A stretch of 64,000 bases of DNA, taken from assembly GCA_037349315.1 (NCBI GenBank), contig JBAIAC010000054.1, positions 4,898,001 to 4,962,000 on the forward strand. Reading direction: 5' to 3'. Position numbers and translations under genes: made by a program. Shown one piece after another: positions 13,201 to 24,215 of the stretch. Below the pieces are notes generated by a model that did not search any database, was not told the origin of the DNA, and saw only the letters and a list, made by a program, of their open reading frames with translations. Numbering within the stretch: position 1 is the stretch's first letter; each line of letters starts with the position of its first letter. Origin of the DNA: Chelydra serpentina (taxonomy: Eukaryota; Chordata; Testudines; Chelydridae).

Positions 13201-16200
13201 CAGCCCTAGACCTGGGATCCGTCCCTGAAGTGCCGGAGTGAATCCACCTCTCTCCCTGCCAGCCCCCTCCCGCCCCCCCGCGGGCGCCTTTAGCCCCTCA
13301 CCGAGACGGCTTCGCTTCTTTTGCCAGGACACCACTCCCACCTCGGAGGAGCTGGAGCAGTTTGCCAAAGACCTCAAGCACAAGCGCATCACCCTGGGGT
13401 TCACCCAGGCTGATGTGGGGATGGCTCTGGGGACGCTGTATGGTGAGTGTTTCGCTTTTCTCCCCTGCCCCTCCCAAGCGCATCTGGGAGTGTCTCCTGG
13501 TGCAGAAGGTGAGATATGGGGTGGGGGGAGGGACAGCCCCTGCATCCCCACTGGTGCTGTGTAGCTTCTTCCCCAGTTGGATGTTCAAAGCGGCTGGAAG
13601 GGTTTTTGGATGCTCCTGGCAGTGAGCCCAGCGTGACCACCATGGTGATTCCAGGGGGAGCCCCAACATGATGCTGTAACCTGGGGGTCCCTGCTATCCC
13701 TGCTGCTGCCTTGAGGGAGGGGTTCACAACAGGAGATGGGGATCCTGGCGGGAAAGCAAAATTCTGTGGGGCAGAGCGGACGCCTAGATCCAGCTGTCTG
13801 TGGGGGAGGACTCAAGCATCCCCAGTGCCCCATGAGTCCTCACTTGTGGGGGAAAGAGACAGAAGATGCCCCTCCTCCCCCCAGAAAGCAGGTGAAGGGA
13901 GCAGACAGCCATGGTCCCTGCCCCAGAGGTGGGGAGGTGACCGTGCAATATTGGGGGGGGGGGGGGTGTCTCCCATGCGGGGATGCAGCCCCCAGAGGTG
14001 TGGATGCGCCATGTATGGGTCAGGTAGTGGGCAGGTTTCTTTCCTCTCTGGCTCGTGTGCTGGGGGGATGGGATAAGGAGTCTGGCAACCCCAGGCCTGC
14101 CGTGAACGGTGCCTCTCTCCCTCCCAGGGAAGATGTTCAGCCAGACGACAATCTGCCGCTTCGAAGCCCTCCAGCTGAGCTTCAAGAACATGTGCAAGCT
14201 CAAGCCGCTGCTGCAGCGCTGGCTCAACGAGGCAGAGAGCAGCGACAGCCTGCAAGAGGTAAGTGGGGACGGGGCAGCCCAGGGCTTGGCTCAGCCCAAT
14301 GGCCAGGACTAGCCGCTTCTGAGCAAGGTGCACGCGACCCCGTAATGGGCAGCTATGGAAGTAACCTAGTCACTGGGCAAGTTCCTTCCTGACCCCGGTC
14401 GGTCAGAGCTTGAGCTGCGTCAAGAGGGCTTCGAGCCTTTCTGCTGTGACGCTGGAGAACGAGAGCGACCCAGGCCTCTCGAGAATCCTGCTGAGCCCTT
14501 GGCTTTGCTGATACCTTGGGGCAGGGAGTTCCACAGGTTAGTTACGCACTGTGAGGGGGAAAATAGTATTTCTTCTTACTGGTTTTAAATGTGCTGTCTT
14601 TCAGTTGCACTGACTCGCCCCTTGCTCATGTGTTAGGAGGGAGGGTAGATGGGAATGCCTGAGCTACCTTCTCTTTTCCGTTCGTTATTCTACTTACCCC
14701 TGTCATGTCTCCTCTTACTAGCCTTGTTACTAAAACAAAGTCTAAGGATGAGATTCTCACCCCGACCAGCCCCTGTCCTGCAGGTAAAAGGTCAGAGCTG
14801 TTTAAAGGGGCTCTAAAAGCACTGGTTTTAGCTGGGAGATGATTCCTCCGAACACCGGCGCTGTTGGAGACAGTTGTATGGCTGTCTTCCTGGGACTCCG
14901 TTGCAAGCCCTGATGTAGGAGGGAGTTTCAGGGGCAAGGCTGTATGAGATTCTGGGCACCCGCTGCAGCCCCCGGGATAGCAGCTGATTGCAAGGAGAGA
15001 TTTCGGAGTTTTGTTAGCAGCTCCGTCACTTTGTTCTTGCGTTCAGATTTCTCGGGTGATGTCACCCTGGTATTTTGCTCTTTATCAGTTTGTTCCAGCA
15101 GCTTCTCTTTCAACACCTTGGTCCTTGACCTGAGTCAGCAGCTCAGGATCAGGATCTCCTTGACATCCGCTGAGGCAAAGAAATTGTAACGTCTCCGCAA
15201 CCTCGTTAGCTTTCTTAATTGCGTCCGTTACTTTCCAGCTAATCCAACAGACCCGCGGGTTCTCTGCAGACGTCTCGCTCTGATGTGCCTGGAGAATGGC
15301 TCATCAAATTCCACCTTCTCTCTTCTTCGTCCCACCCGGTGTGGACGGGCCTGGCGTTAGGGGATCGGTAGGGTTGTCACGGCATTTGTTTATCCAATCG
15401 CTGAGCCGTCCTGATAAATTTAGTTAAAGTCACGGCTTTAGCAGGCAGCGGTTGCAAAGTCACTTGAAGTGGGAGGGTGTGACGTGGCAGGGGAGGGGGG
15501 TGGGAGACCTGGTGGCGAGGGGGAGAGGGGGGGATTGCAGAGCGAGCCCACCCAGCAATGACCTCACAGTGGCGGCTCCTGTCCCGTGGGGCTGTCCGGG
15601 CTCCTTGCTCTGGCCTGTGGGCATGTCCCTCTCCCCGTGACACCCAGCCTTGCCCCCTTCTTAGCCATGGCACTGCCAGGTCACCTGCCCTGAGCTGTGG
15701 TGGTACAAGCGGATGGGCCCTGGCCTGGGTGGTCCCCCCAGCTCCTCCGCCTATGAAATCCCAGATGCAAAGAAAGCCATGGAAAAATCATGGTATCAGT
15801 GACATTTTTACCTCCGCAGCCCTAGGCACTGGCTATCGACAGACTAGTGGGCTAGCCTGCTTCCCAATGATCTGCGACTGCCCCAGTGTAAGGAGGCCCT
15901 GAGCTGACCCTTTTAGCGGGGAAGGTTCCTTTTCGGAAGGGAGCAGGGTAAGTGAGGACTTCCAGTGTCTAGCGACCGCTAATAACCCTTGCAGCTGGAA
16001 TCTCTCCATCACTGTCCCAACCTGCCCGTGCTCCCAGCCCCTGCTCATTGGCCTGGTGTCGGAGAGACGTTTGCCGTTTGCATTAGCGGAGTAGCAGTGT
16101 CTGCTCCAATAGTGCGGCAGATGGACTTGTAAATAAACAATTGGCCGATTGACTGGACGATCCCGGGATGGAGAGTGTCCAGCCTTTCGCAGAGATGGTA

Positions 16201-19200
16201 GGAGCGTGGGAAGAACTTGCGATCGTTGTTTGATTGGGAAAATATACTAAGATTCCCAACACATCTAATTTGCAACAGATTCTTCAGCCGGCTCTGATCC
16301 TGGAGCAGCCAGACATCACGATCGCCTCCATCAAGGCAATCCCGGTAGTTTCCTGCTGTCGTGGGTGGATCTGGAGAGAGGCTCCCATCTTTTTAAATGT
16401 TGTTGTAGCCTTAGTCAGTGGAGTGAGACAGGTTGGATTACCATGGCACGAGGGCCAGGGGCTGAATCCGAGACCATATTGCACACCCGGGGGGAAACGG
16501 CTCTTTGTTGAACAGTCTCACACTTCATGCACATGCTTCACTGACTGCAGAGATTCCTGCAGGTGGGGACCTGGCAGAAGGTCCTCTGCACCCGGAGCTT
16601 CTCCCACTCTGTAGTTGCCAGGGGCACAGTGAGGTTGGCAGGATGAGGCAGACCATTGGAAGATCATGGGTGAAATCCTGGCCCCATTGAAGTCTGCTCA
16701 AGGTTTGATTTTAGAGGAGGCCGAATTTCACCCCCTATCCTCACTTCCCATGAGGAGCAGCTGCAGGAAGGCTGAAAACCAGGGATTTCTCTGTTACCCC
16801 GTGGCGTTGTTCGCAACTTCTCCTGCTCAGCCAGAAGAAAGGAGCAGTGGGAGGTGATATGTCCATTAGAATACAGCATTTAAGTCCCAAATGCTGCAGC
16901 CCAGGGGTGGATTAACCCAGCACAACCTGCTTATTACGCTGTGTAGATTCTTTGGAAGGGTAAAGAAGGGAATTTCACTAAAGGGAAAGGAAGAGCCAGT
17001 GAAATTATTGAAGCAATTTGTATCTTCCACTGCAGGCTTGATCCTGCTTCCATTGAGGTCAATGGCAAAACACCCAAGGTGCAGGCTCAGGGCCTGTGAG
17101 CAGGTTCTGCTAAGTAATTATTCGAAAGCATCTCTGGACATTCAGAGAAGCCAGTTGCTCAGAACTCCCGGCACACTTTTGCTGCTGTAACTACATATGG
17201 TAATGAGGTTGGGGCAGCAGTTTGTGGGTCAAAGTGAGTTCAACGCCCAAACACTTTGGGTTTGTATGTATTTAAAAAATTACAAAACCTTAATGCTAAT
17301 AGAAGTATTTTAATGAAATCCTTTAAATATTTTCCCAATTAATTGGTCACCCTTTGTATTAGTGTACATTTATACACACTTTATAAAGGCCTAATAAATG
17401 ATTTAAGCATGCTAGAGACATGAATACTAGATGCTGTAGATGGTTATATAAATGGACCTGGTTGAAAACCACATTTTTGTTTTCTCCACGGTAAAGAAAG
17501 AATGAAAAATTTTCATTAGAAAATATTCATGGGAAAATTCTGAAACTAAATACAATTTTCAATTCAAACTGAAATGTTTGTTTCTGAAAACCTGCCAAAT
17601 TTTCAAAATGTCAGATTTTGAGGGGCTGGCTCCCCCCTTTTTTTTGCCTCTGAATACGATAGAATTGATATTACAGGTTTTCTTTCACTTTCTCCTTTTT
17701 TTTTTTTCTGTTCCTTTTTCCACTCTAACTTTTGAAAACGTCTCTGTCTTTGGAAAAGTTGCAGAATAGGAAAAGGGAAGAGAGGAAAAAGTGGAGGACA
17801 CAACCAATCCTATTGCAAAAAAAAAGAACGTAGGAAAACTCCCAATCTGAAATGGAAACTTTGTTTGAAAACTAAAATCAAAACTTCAATTTGAAATGAA
17901 ACAAATCTTCTCATTTCGTTTTGCAATTTCCCATCAAATAAAAAAAATAGTTGAAAACATTTTCCTGCACCCTTTAAAAAAAAGAAAGAAAGAAAGAAAA
18001 AATGGTTTTGACGACTTTCCTCCATTTATGTATTAATTCGTACAGGAAAAAAAAAATTGTTTGGTTGAAAATGTTGACCAGCTGTAGTTATGAGTTTCAG
18101 AGGAAGACATTAGAAGCAATCGTTCGATTCTGACAATTGATTGACCTTTTATTAAAACATCTAGTCATTAACTTTTTAGAAACTATTCACATACACTATA
18201 TAGTATACAATTCACTTCTTTTTTTAATGTATGCATTCCCTGAAAATGTTTGCAACCCTCACAGGGTGTGAAACTGATTAATTGTCTGAGCTGCATAAAA
18301 TACCCAAAAATAAACTCTGTAAGCTCTTTGGGGCAGGGACTGTTTTCAATAGTGCAAATGGTAGGCACTCAGAAATCATGGGATTAGCTTAAAATTCACA
18401 AGATTTTTAAAATAACAGCTTTGGAGTCCTTCTTGTTCACTTTCTGGCTTTTGAGCCTTTAGGGGCCTTCCCCCCCCCCCCCCCCCCGCCCCCCCCTCTA
18501 TTTTTTTGTCTTCAGCCAGGAGGGCTAGAAACTTCCTGAAAAGGAGCGTCGGGGGCGGAAAAAAGACAACTGAAATTCAAGTGTATTCATCTAAACTCAG
18601 GATGCCGGGGCTTAAACCCCACTGGGGCTCAGGATCAAATCACCAGTGTTGGCAGCACTAGACGGTCTTTGTATAGACAGGAAGGACTCTGCCTAGCATG
18701 GGAATGTTCTAATACAAACAATAGGAATCCTGTGAGCAATCAGCATGAATGGAGGAAAGGGCCCGATCCTGTGAGCCCTGCTGAGGCAAAGAAGTGTTGC
18801 AGGTGGGGCTGTCTTGCGGGATTGGGCCCCAAACTTTGGCTAAGGGGAGATTTATGTGTCACTAATCTAGGATAACAGGAGCGTCAGGGTTTTTTAAAAA
18901 AATGACAATGAACATGATTGTGTCCCATCAAGCTGATTTTTTTTTTTTTTTTTTAAACCTGAGACGTGCCTGCATCATCTTTTCCCCATCCATCATTGCT
19001 AAACCTGCATTTGAAGCCAGGCTCTTCTAATTCCCCAGCACAGACCTCTACCATTTGAACTAAAGTAGTATCTGTTAGCCATCAAATGCAGTAGCCACTC
19101 AGGCGGATGGGACACCCACTCTGCCAGTAGCTTACACCAATATTTGCTAGGCATCAGTAGAATCGTGAAAATCAGGAATCCTGACGTTCAGTCCTGCAGT

Positions 19201-21575
19201 GTTGTGATTCAAGTAAGAGAAAAGGGTGGTGAGCTTCCTGGGTTCTAGTCATGGCTTTAGGAGGGTTAATAAAGCAGTGATTGGAGATGGGCTAGTCAAG
19301 CACATAGATCTGGTACATTCTTTCTGCAAGACAGGGTGGCTGAGTCTTGGATCTGTCGTATTAAGGTACGTCTGCACCCAAAAAACCCCCAGCAACAGTG
19401 AGTCTCAGAGCCTGGTTCTACAGAGAGCCTTCTCCCCAAGTTTTAGAGCCTGAGCTGGGACATCTACACAGCTATTTATGAGCATTGAAGAGTGAGCCCG
19501 AGTCAGTAGACCCGGGCTCTGAGACTTGCTGCCGTGTTTTTTTGTTGATTTATTTTTTGCTGTGTAGACGTACCTTTAAGGACCTGGGTTCTGTCCGTGA
19601 TGCGACTTCATGCTACTTTAAATTTTGTAAAAAGGGGGGGAAACATGCAGTTGTGTGGGCTGCAGTGAAAACCACAACAAATCAAAATGAATGCAGAAAA
19701 ATGTTATGCCAATCGGCGTCCCCCTTTACTTTGCTCTTTCTGTGTCTCCAAGCATTGCTCTGTCCAGCCATTAAACAAACGCCGCATACAGCCCAGCAGG
19801 TGTTTGGGGCGGACTCACAGATCAGCTGGCATTTTCCCTCCATTCAGCCCTGCCTCGAGGAGCTTGGTGGGGGTGGTTTTCACTGATTTGCAGCACATTG
19901 GATTGGCATCTCTCAGCCCTGGCCCTACCCGTCTCCGTGCCCCGAGGAGCTGGGAACACTGTTGCTCCACAGGGACGACCTGTAACCAAGTGCCATGGCT
20001 TTTGCGGGTTTGTGTCTCTTGCTTTCCAGCTGTGCAATGCAGAGCAAGTGCTGGCCCAGGCCCGGAAGAGGAAGCGCAGGACCAGCATCGAGAACAACGT
20101 CAAGGGCACCCTAGAGAGCTTCTTCCACAAGTGTGTGAAGCCGAGCCCCCAGCAGATCTCGCAGATCGCCGAGGATCTCAACCTGGACAAAGACGTAAGT
20201 TTTGCGGTGGGGAGAACAGCAGGTGCAGAAGTAGGGTCCTTAGGAATGATGCTAACGCATTCCCTAGTGGGGCACCTCTAAAGGCCAATTCAGGGCTGGT
20301 GGAATTTTTTCCATCAAAACTATTTTTTTTTTAAGCAGAAAATTGTGTTTGTGACTAAACCAAATTATTCACAAAACAAGTCTGTTTTCCACAGGATTAT
20401 TATTTATTTTGTTTTTTTTGGTCAAAAATCCAACCATTTCGTTTTGGAAATGCTGCCGTGGTGCCTCATGGGAGCTGTAGTTCAGTTACCTCATGTTCCT
20501 GTTCTCCTCTATGAGCTGGGTTTCCGAGCCAGACTACATCTCCCATGATGCACCATGGCTAGGGAAACCCATGAGGCACTGCCTCCCGCTTCAAGAGAGC
20601 AGGCTGTGGAGCACAATGGGTGATGTAGCCCAACCAGGGAGCCCAGCCTAAAGAGGAGAATGGGGGGCATCTGGCACCCAAACTGTACTTCCCATTAGGT
20701 AGGCACCGTGGCAGCTGACATTTTCTGGTATTCGAATTTCTGCCAAAAGAATCTACATTTTCCATTGAAAATGTAGACTTCCCCCCCCCCCCCCACCTAA
20801 ATTTTCCGGTGTCCCCACCCCCCCTTTACTGTCCAGTTCTAATCCAGACCTTTACACTAGTGCAAGGGCTACCCCACTCCCACTCAGAGGGCTGTGCGAT
20901 CGAGCACAAAGCAATACAGCAGTAAGAGGGTGTAGGCGCTAACTGCCGGCTGATGTCACGCTCCTCCCAAATCAGGTGGGATTAGACCCCAGACTGCCTC
21001 AGTTAGTGGGCGCACTGGGTGAAGGAATGTAGTTGCAGGACCATCAGGGTGCCATGGGGCTCTGCATAGATCCATCCCTCTGCCTGGCTGACCAAAGCGC
21101 TCCCAGCTGGTACTGCTGAGCTGGGAGGATATGTAGGGCCTTGGGGGGGTGGAGGGAAGGCAGAAAACATCCCACGGGAAAAGAGCTTGAAGCTCCCAAA
21201 TGGCCTGGCTGCTTTGCTCCTTGCTAGAGGCGGAGCTGTGGGGGGCTCCGTCCCCAAGGAAGCGGTTTTAACCGGCTGGGCTGATCCATCTCCCCATTTG
21301 TGCCTTCTCCCATCTCCGCCTAGGTGGTGCGAGTCTGGTTCTGCAACCGGCGTCAGAAGGGCAAGCGGCTGCTGCTGCCCTTCGGCGATGAGCACGAGGG
21401 AGCCATGTACAACATGAACCTGGCCCTGGCGCACCCGGCCCTGCCCGTCGCAGTGAGCTCCCAAGCCTATGCCCCGGCCCCCCCCGCTCCCATCTACATG
21501 CCGGCTTTCCACAAGGGCGAGATCTTCCCTCAAGCTTTGCAGCCGGCGGTCTCCATGGGGGACAGCGGCAACTGA
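6710..21575 (+). CDS. POU5F3: POU5F3 (PouV/Pou2), class V POU transcription factor, five coding exons
   Basis: Joining 6710-7279, 13328-13442, 14128-14258, 20030-20194 and 21324-21575 gives 1233 nt, 410 residues plus stop, in frame, with GT-AG at every junction. Residues 1-190 are a proline-rich N-terminus. The POU-specific domain covers about 191-267 and includes [10 protein letters not shown] (232-241), the DNA-contact helix. After a short linker the homeodomain runs about 285-344 with basic RKRKRRTS (284-291) and recognition-helix WFCNRRQ (332-338). The protein is expected to bind octamer sites in the nucleus and support pluripotency and germ cells; that role is family knowledge. The C-terminal block [16 protein letters not shown] (384-399) resembles amphibian Pou5f3 rather than mammalian POU5F1, and FUT7 nearby supports POU5F3. 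The start ATG has A at -3. No defect is visible. Confidence 0.95.
7905..8057 (+). mobile_element. Old MIR/CORE-SINE-like fragment with internal duplication
   Basis: Contains tccccatctgtaaaatgggg and ttttgagatct, typical of MIR-related amniote SINEs. The segment aatctgctctgtaagagctg plus ggagt occurs twice in tandem (8006-8031 and 8032-8057). Confidence 0.5.
8761..8944 (-). mobile_element. tRNA-derived turtle SINE
   Basis: Full-length minus-strand copy. It runs from the CR1-like tail (tagaatcatagaatctcagg at the left) to the tRNA-like head (accactgagctatccctg at the right). It lies in POU5F3 intron 1. Confidence 0.92.
10311..11240 (+). mobile_element. CR1 LINE 3' fragment with dead reverse transcriptase
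   Basis: 5'-truncated CR1 in POU5F3 intron 1. One frame (10321-10758) reads [20 protein letters not shown], the RT catalytic block with the second Asp of FADD changed to His. The next part, in another frame (10793-11080), carries the [17 protein letters not shown] region. Frameshift, stop and catalytic change mark it as inactive. Confidence 0.92.
12410..12530 (+). mobile_element. Possible MIR-like SINE remnant
   Basis: cttgggcaagtcgctccgctgcc followed by aaaacggggatggcactg follows the order of a MIR core (tcttgggcaagtcac... tgtaaaatgggga). Diverged and short. Confidence 0.35.
13328..13442 (+). CDS. POU5F3: POU5F3 coding exon 2 (start of POU-specific domain)
   Basis: 115 nt, acceptor ttgccag|GAC at 13327/13328 and donor TATG|gtgagt at 13442/13443, leaving phase 1. 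It encodes [20 protein letters not shown] and then [11 protein letters not shown], the first helices of the POU-specific domain. The boundaries match the conserved POU5 exon structure. Confidence 0.95.
13443..14127 (+). other. POU5F3: POU5F3 intron 2
   Basis: 685-bp intron, gtgagt to ctcccag. It contains a 14-base G run near 13957-13970 and no identifiable repeat. Confidence 0.9.
14128..14258 (+). CDS. POU5F3: POU5F3 coding exon 3 (rest of POU-specific domain)
   Basis: 131 nt, acceptor ctcccag|GGAAG and donor CAAGAG|gtaagt, completing the split Gly codon and ending in phase 0. It encodes [36 protein letters not shown] and the first linker residues SSDSLQE. Confidence 0.95.
14370..14750 (-). 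mobile_element. CR1 LINE 3' fragment (old)
   Basis: Diverged minus-strand CR1 3' region, with gggagttccacaggttag and tactaaaacaaag segments like those of other CR1 copies here. Confidence 0.55.
17450..18100. repeat. AT-rich imperfect inverted-repeat region
   Basis: Dense with gaaaattt/aaattttc and tttgaaaac/gttttcaaa motifs on both strands, typical of old long palindromic DNA-transposon remnants in reptiles. Contains a (GAAA)n tract at about 17981-18000. A similar composition recurs at 20300-20790. Confidence 0.4.
18469..18497 (+). repeat. Poly-C tract
   Basis: About 28 bases of C with one interrupting G in POU5F3 intron 3. On the other strand this is a G-run able to form quadruplexes. Confidence 0.8.
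19361..19579. mobile_element. Palindromic MITE in intron 3
   Basis: Terminal inverted repeats ttaaggtacgtctgcac and gtgtagacgtacctttaa delimit 219 bases. No internal ORF. Confidence 0.65.
20030..20194 (+). CDS. POU5F3: POU5F3 coding exon 4 (linker and homeodomain helices 1-2)
   Basis: 165 nt, phase 0 to phase 0, acceptor gctttccag|CTG and donor AAAGAC|gtaagt. It encodes [11 protein letters not shown], the basic RKRKRRTS nuclear-localisation/minor-groove arm, and homeodomain helices through AEDLNLDKD. The arm carries one more arginine than mammalian POU5F1 (RKRKRTS). Confidence 0.95.
20195..21323 (+). other. POU5F3: POU5F3 intron 4
   Basis: 1.13-kb intron, gtaagt to cgcctag. The first half is an AT-rich palindromic repeat enclosing two SBS-like motifs; a C-run lies at about 20781-20796. 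The remainder is unique non-coding sequence. Confidence 0.9.
20300..20790. mobile_element. Palindromic DNA-element remnant carrying SBS-like motifs
   Basis: AT-rich flanks (ttccatcaaaac at the left, tttccattgaaaatgtag at the right) enclose a GC-richer centre. That centre holds a minus-strand SBS-like site at 20463-20481 and a plus-strand ACTACATCTCCCATGATGC at 20533-20551. The inverted arrangement fits a long palindromic transposon. Confidence 0.45.
21324..21575 (+). CDS. POU5F3: POU5F3 coding exon 5 (recognition helix and C-terminus)
   Basis: 252 nt including the TGA stop; acceptor ctccgcctag|GTG. It begins [15 protein letters not shown], the homeodomain recognition helix, then a hydrophobic and proline-rich C-terminal domain ending [16 protein letters not shown]. 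The terminal block is the part most like non-mammalian Pou5f3 proteins. Confidence 0.95.
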   Translation: MVRVWFCNRRQKGKRLLLPFGDEHEGAMYNMNLALAHPALPVAVSSQAYAPAPPAPIYMPAFHKGEIFPQALQPAVSMGDSGN

Positions 21576-23093
21576 ACCTGGGGGCCGGGGGCTCCCTGGG
21601 AGCTGGACGGAGGGGTCTCCTTTGGCGGTGCGGCTTGCCTGGCTCCCCGGAGAGACCAGCACCCCAGAGATCCTGCAGCTGCTCCCCAGATGCCTGACTC
21701 AGGGGGAGGAGGGGTTCACTGTGTTTGTTTATTTGCTTTTTTTGTGTGAGGGGGAGGGGCAGCAAACCATGCAGAAGGAGCAGATCACCCTGCGCTCCGG
21801 AGTGAGTCCCTCTCCTTCCCACTGATCTGAATCACTCCTGCGAGGAGTCTGCTTCCCCCCCCCCCTCGAGTTGATCTACCTATCCTGCCCCTCCCCCCGG
21901 GGGCGGGGCCTCATCACTCATTTGCAAACGACGTTTTATCTATTGTTAGTTTGGAGAAGGAAAAAAAAAAAAAGAAGCCTTTTTTAGCCATTTCTAGTTT
22001 TAAAATGATCCCGTCTCCGTGTCTCTTTGTTGCACGCAGCAGGGCTGAGCGAGCCCCTGGGGCCGTCATTCCCATGGGCTCTTAGTCCCAGGCAGCCGGA
22101 CACCTGGGAGTTTCCAAGGAGCCTAAGAGAGTTAGGGTGCCCCCTTGCATGCCAGTGGGAGTTGGGCCCTTACGTCTCCTTGGCAAATGCTCAGCCTTGC
22201 TCCCTGGGCACGTAGACATGTCTTTAACTGCCCCAGCTCTCTCTCGACCAATTGGCATTTTCCAAGGAGAAAATGTTTCACTGAACAATTCCACACCCAC
22301 GTGTACTTCATGTGCCTTCCCCGCCTGGCTCTAGAGCAAATGCTTCCGCTGCCTTGTCTTCTACCAACCCTGCCCCTGCGGGAGCCCTAGACCTGACGAG
22401 CTTCCATAGGGCCTAGGAGGCTATTCATCCCCCTGGGCATCCCTGATGGACAGGTTACCCTGCGGGAGACCTGCCGAGGCCTGTAACAGCTGGCAAGTAT
22501 CCTTCTATGCCTCCCACCATGGACCCCATACTCTGCACTGCAGGGCTTTGACTCCCTGCCTGGAAGCTTTCATTGTTGACTCCCTGCACCATGCTCACGC
22601 GGAGAAGCGGTGTAAGGGGGGGGGGGCAAGGGATAGAAGTGCTTCCCCCGCCCCCAGCCCCGTAAGGCTGTGATTCCACCCACACACCATGCCCGTCGGA
22701 GCCCCCTGGTAGAAGTACAGCCTGGTAGGGCGGCTCAGATAGAAAACATTGTGCATTGTATCAATAATGCACCATGTTCGAGAGCCTGTTCCTTTGTACC
22801 CGGCACTGCACGTTTTGTAGAGCCGCCCAGATACTCCTTTCCATAGAGCCCAGCGTGACTGTGTGCAGGGGTCAAACAGGCAAGAGAATGAGGGCGGTAT
22901 TCTGCAAGCTCCACCCACAACCAATTTCCACTGGATTGGAGCTCCATGCTCGGAAGATGACACCGATGTTCTGGCTATGACCAGGTGTGTTCTCTGGGCT
23001 GGACAGGGTTCAAATATGCTGCTGGGTTCTCCCTTGGGGTGCCCATGCCTTGCTGGGCAGCTTGGGCTTCATTGCCTCTCGGATGGCAATAAA
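21576..23093 (+). terminator. Candidate POU5F3 3' UTR with AATAAA at 23088-23093
   Basis: After the stop, sequence is non-coding with GC-rich and A-rich runs (an A tract at about 21961-21973). The first clear AATAAA on the plus strand is at 23088-23093, just before a minus-strand CR1. A 1.5-kb 3' UTR is possible, but an unrecognised variant signal could end the transcript earlier. Confidence 0.35.
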
Positions 23094-23099
23094 ATATAA

Positions 23100-24215
23100 G
23101 CAATGAAGAACATAAGAACGGCCCTACTGGGTCAGACCAATGGTCCATCTAGCCCAGTGTCCTGGCTTCTGCCTGGCCAATGCCAGGTGCTTCAAAGGGA
23201 ATGAATAGAAAAGGGCAATTACCAAGTGATCCATCCCACCATCTGGCAGTTAGAGGCTTAGGGTCACCCAGAGCATGGGGTTGCATCTCTGACTTTCTTG
23301 GCTAATGATGGACCTATCCTCCATCAACTTATCTAGTTTTTTGAACCCTGTTATAGTTTTGGCCTTCACAACATCCCCTGGCAATGAGTTCCGTTGGTTG
23401 ACTGCGTTGTGTGAAGAAGTACTTTTGTTTGTTTTAAACCTGGTGACCCCTGGTACTTGTGTTATGTGACTTCCTTATTCACTAATTCCCAACATTCTGT
23501 TCGCTTTTTGACTGCGACTGCATATTGAGCGGATGTTTTCAGAGAACTATCCACGACTCCAAGATCTCTTGAGTGGTAACAGCTAATTTAGACCCCCATT
23601 TTGTATGTACAGGTGGGATCATGTTTTCCAATATTAATTACTTTGCATATATTAACAGTGAATTTCATCTGCCATTTTGTTGACTAGTCACCCAGTTTTG
23701 TGAAATCCTTTTGCAATTCTTTGCAGTCTGTTTGGACTTAACTATCCTGAGTAATTTTGTATCCTCTGCAAACTAAGACACCTCACTGTTTACCCCTTTT
23801 TCCAGATCATTTATGAATATGTTGAACAGCACTGGTCCCATGCAGATCCTTGGGGGACCCCACTATATACTTATTTCCACTGTGAAAACTGACGGTTTAT
23901 TCCTACCTTTTGTTTCCTGTCTTTTAACCAGTTACTGACCCATGAAAGGCCCAGTATTTGCCAGGATCACCTGTGGAACCTTTTTAAAAAGTTGGCGTCA
24001 TATTAGCTATCCTCCAGCCATCTGGTATAGAGGCCGATTTCAGTGATAAGTTACATACCACAGTTAGTAGTTCTGCAATTTCATATTTGAGTTCCTTCAG
24101 ACCTCTTGGGTGAATCTCACCTGGTCCTGGTGACTGGTGACTTATTACTGTTTTATTTATCAACTTGTGTTCCAAACCCACCTCTATTGACACCTCCGTG
24201 TGGGACATGCCCACC
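23100..24215 (-). mobile_element. CR1 LINE, distinct subfamily
   Basis: Minus-strand element whose 3' end is at the left (aacataagaacggccctact ggg...). The 5' part at 23984-24214 reads LKELKYEIAELLTVVCNLSL, an RT N-terminal segment. Many stops and frameshifts follow. It begins just after the candidate POU5F3 polyadenylation signal. Confidence 0.88.

Larger units (their letters stand above)
7280..13327 (+). other. POU5F3: POU5F3 intron 1
   Basis: 6.05-kb intron starting gtaagg and ending ttgccag. It holds a MIR-like fragment, a 26-bp duplication, one SINE, one CR1 and a second MIR-like fragment, each listed separately. Parts 8058-8760, 8945-10310 and 12530-13327 show nothing I can name; 11580-11760 looks like a decayed member of the gtctaca MITE group. 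Confidence 0.85.
14259..20029 (+). other. POU5F3: POU5F3 intron 3
   Basis: 5.77-kb intron. A CR1 fragment is near its start, an AT-rich inverted-repeat region lies at 17450-18100, a C-run at about 18469-18497, and a palindromic element at 19361-19579. At 14930-15300 (minus) a peptide [19 protein letters not shown] resembles a CR1 RT segment but the surroundings do not, so I leave it unassigned. 15300-17450 shows nothing I can name. Confidence 0.85.

Noticed and set aside
14928..15116. Short minus ORF with a CR1-like peptide ([19 protein letters not shown])
   Set aside because: Only one short stretch resembles CR1 and the flanking sequence does not, so I did not call an element.
6710..21575. 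Identity as POU5F1 (Oct4)
   Set aside because: The C-terminus matches the Pou5f3 type, the N-terminus lacks the POU5F1 opening MAGHLASDF, and the neighbour is FUT7 rather than TCF19.
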